Assembly: GCF_033115175.1 (NCBI RefSeq) | Contig: NC_084836.1 | Span: 68,743,297 to 68,807,296, forward strand | Source of the DNA: Lepus europaeus | Lineage: Eukaryota > Chordata > Mammalia > Lagomorpha > Leporidae | DNA: 64,000 bases | Reading direction: 5' to 3' | Part shown: one piece after another, positions 63,788 to 64,000 of the stretch | How positions within the stretch are numbered: position 1 is the stretch's first letter | How the letters are laid out: every line of letters starts with the position of its first letter | Made by a program: the position numbers and the translations under genes | The notes under the pieces: generated by a model | What the model saw: the letters and a program-made list of their open reading frames with translations, nothing else | What the model was told of the DNA's origin: nothing | Databases searched by the model: none

Positions 63788-64000
63788 AGGGCCAGTGCCG
63801 CGGCTCACTAGGCTAATCCTCCGCCTTGCGGCGCCGGCACACCGGGTTCTAGTCCCGGTCAGGGTGCCGGATTCTGTCCCAGTTGCCCCTCTTCCAGGCC
63901 AGCTCTCTGCTGTGGCCAGGGAGTGCAGTGGAGGATGGCCCAAGTGCTTGGGCCCTGCACCCCATGGGAGACCAGGAGAAGCACCTGGCTCCTGCCATCG
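63788..64000 (+). mobile_element. CSINE, young subfamily, cut by window end
   Basis: Head GGGCCAGTGCCGCGGCTCAC, B box (GGTTCTAGTCC) and body. It appears inserted into the minus-strand CSINE on its left. Confidence 0.93.

Noticed and set aside
59181..64000. Next GALNT6 exon
   Set aside because: Searched by eye for the conserved SPTFAGGLFSISK block on the + strand. No match or acceptor with suitable frame was found.

Overview
The window is mammalian genomic DNA from a lagomorph, most likely European rabbit (Oryctolagus cuniculus) or a close leporid. The main evidence is some 75 copies or fragments of the lagomorph-specific C-repeat SINE (CSINE). These are tRNA-derived, about 300-350 bp long, and have a CT-rich 3' end, AATAAA-like repeats and a poly-A tail. 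They lie on both strands, are often nested, and many still carry target-site duplications (TSDs). Older mammalian repeats (MIR, L2, L1M, MER5A) lie between them. There is no bacterial, phage or CRISPR content.

The one gene I can support is the 5' part of GALNT6 (polypeptide N-acetylgalactosaminyltransferase 6, a Golgi enzyme that starts mucin-type O-glycosylation), on the + strand. Four coding exons (43015-43505, 45433-45605, 58364-58513, 58946-59180) join in a continuous frame to give residues 1 to 350. They cover the cytoplasmic tail, membrane anchor, stem and first half of the GT-A catalytic domain, including the Asp-x-His metal-binding motif. I found no further exon before the window ends, so the rest of the catalytic domain and the lectin domain lie to the right. 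The first coding exon has a good acceptor at 42952-42953, so the 5'UTR continues in at least one exon upstream. A TATA-less CpG island at about 31.83-32.48 kb, with a strong + strand splice donor at 32133, is the best promoter and first-exon candidate.

Layout: 1-31.5 kb is gene-free flank dominated by CSINEs, with a 420-bp G/A-only-type polypurine tract (8.88-9.30 kb), two LTR-like segments (about 14.2-14.7 and 19.0-19.47 kb) and a GC-richer patch with a perfect CRE motif (29.9 kb). 31.5-32.5 kb holds a MER5A remnant abutting the CpG island. 32.5-42.95 kb is the presumed first intron of GALNT6, relatively SINE-poor to 35 kb, with MIR/L2 remnants. 43.0-59.2 kb holds the coding exons, with a 12.8-kb second intron packed with SINEs and an old L1 split by two SINEs. 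59.2-64 kb is the start of the next intron, with a five-element SINE stack. In human, as I recall, the neighbours are CELA1, GALNT6 and SLC4A8, with SLC4A8 head to head with GALNT6; no SLC4A8 coding exon was recognised here.

I see no sign of a previously undescribed multi-gene system. The points worth checking are regulatory (a possible overlapping upstream ORF, a C16 tract at a splice acceptor, the promoter) and structural (serial SINE insertion at reused target sites, a local duplication, young insertions, non-B DNA tracts). All coordinates and family calls were made by eye; SINE boundaries are good to roughly 10 bp except where exact TSDs are given.
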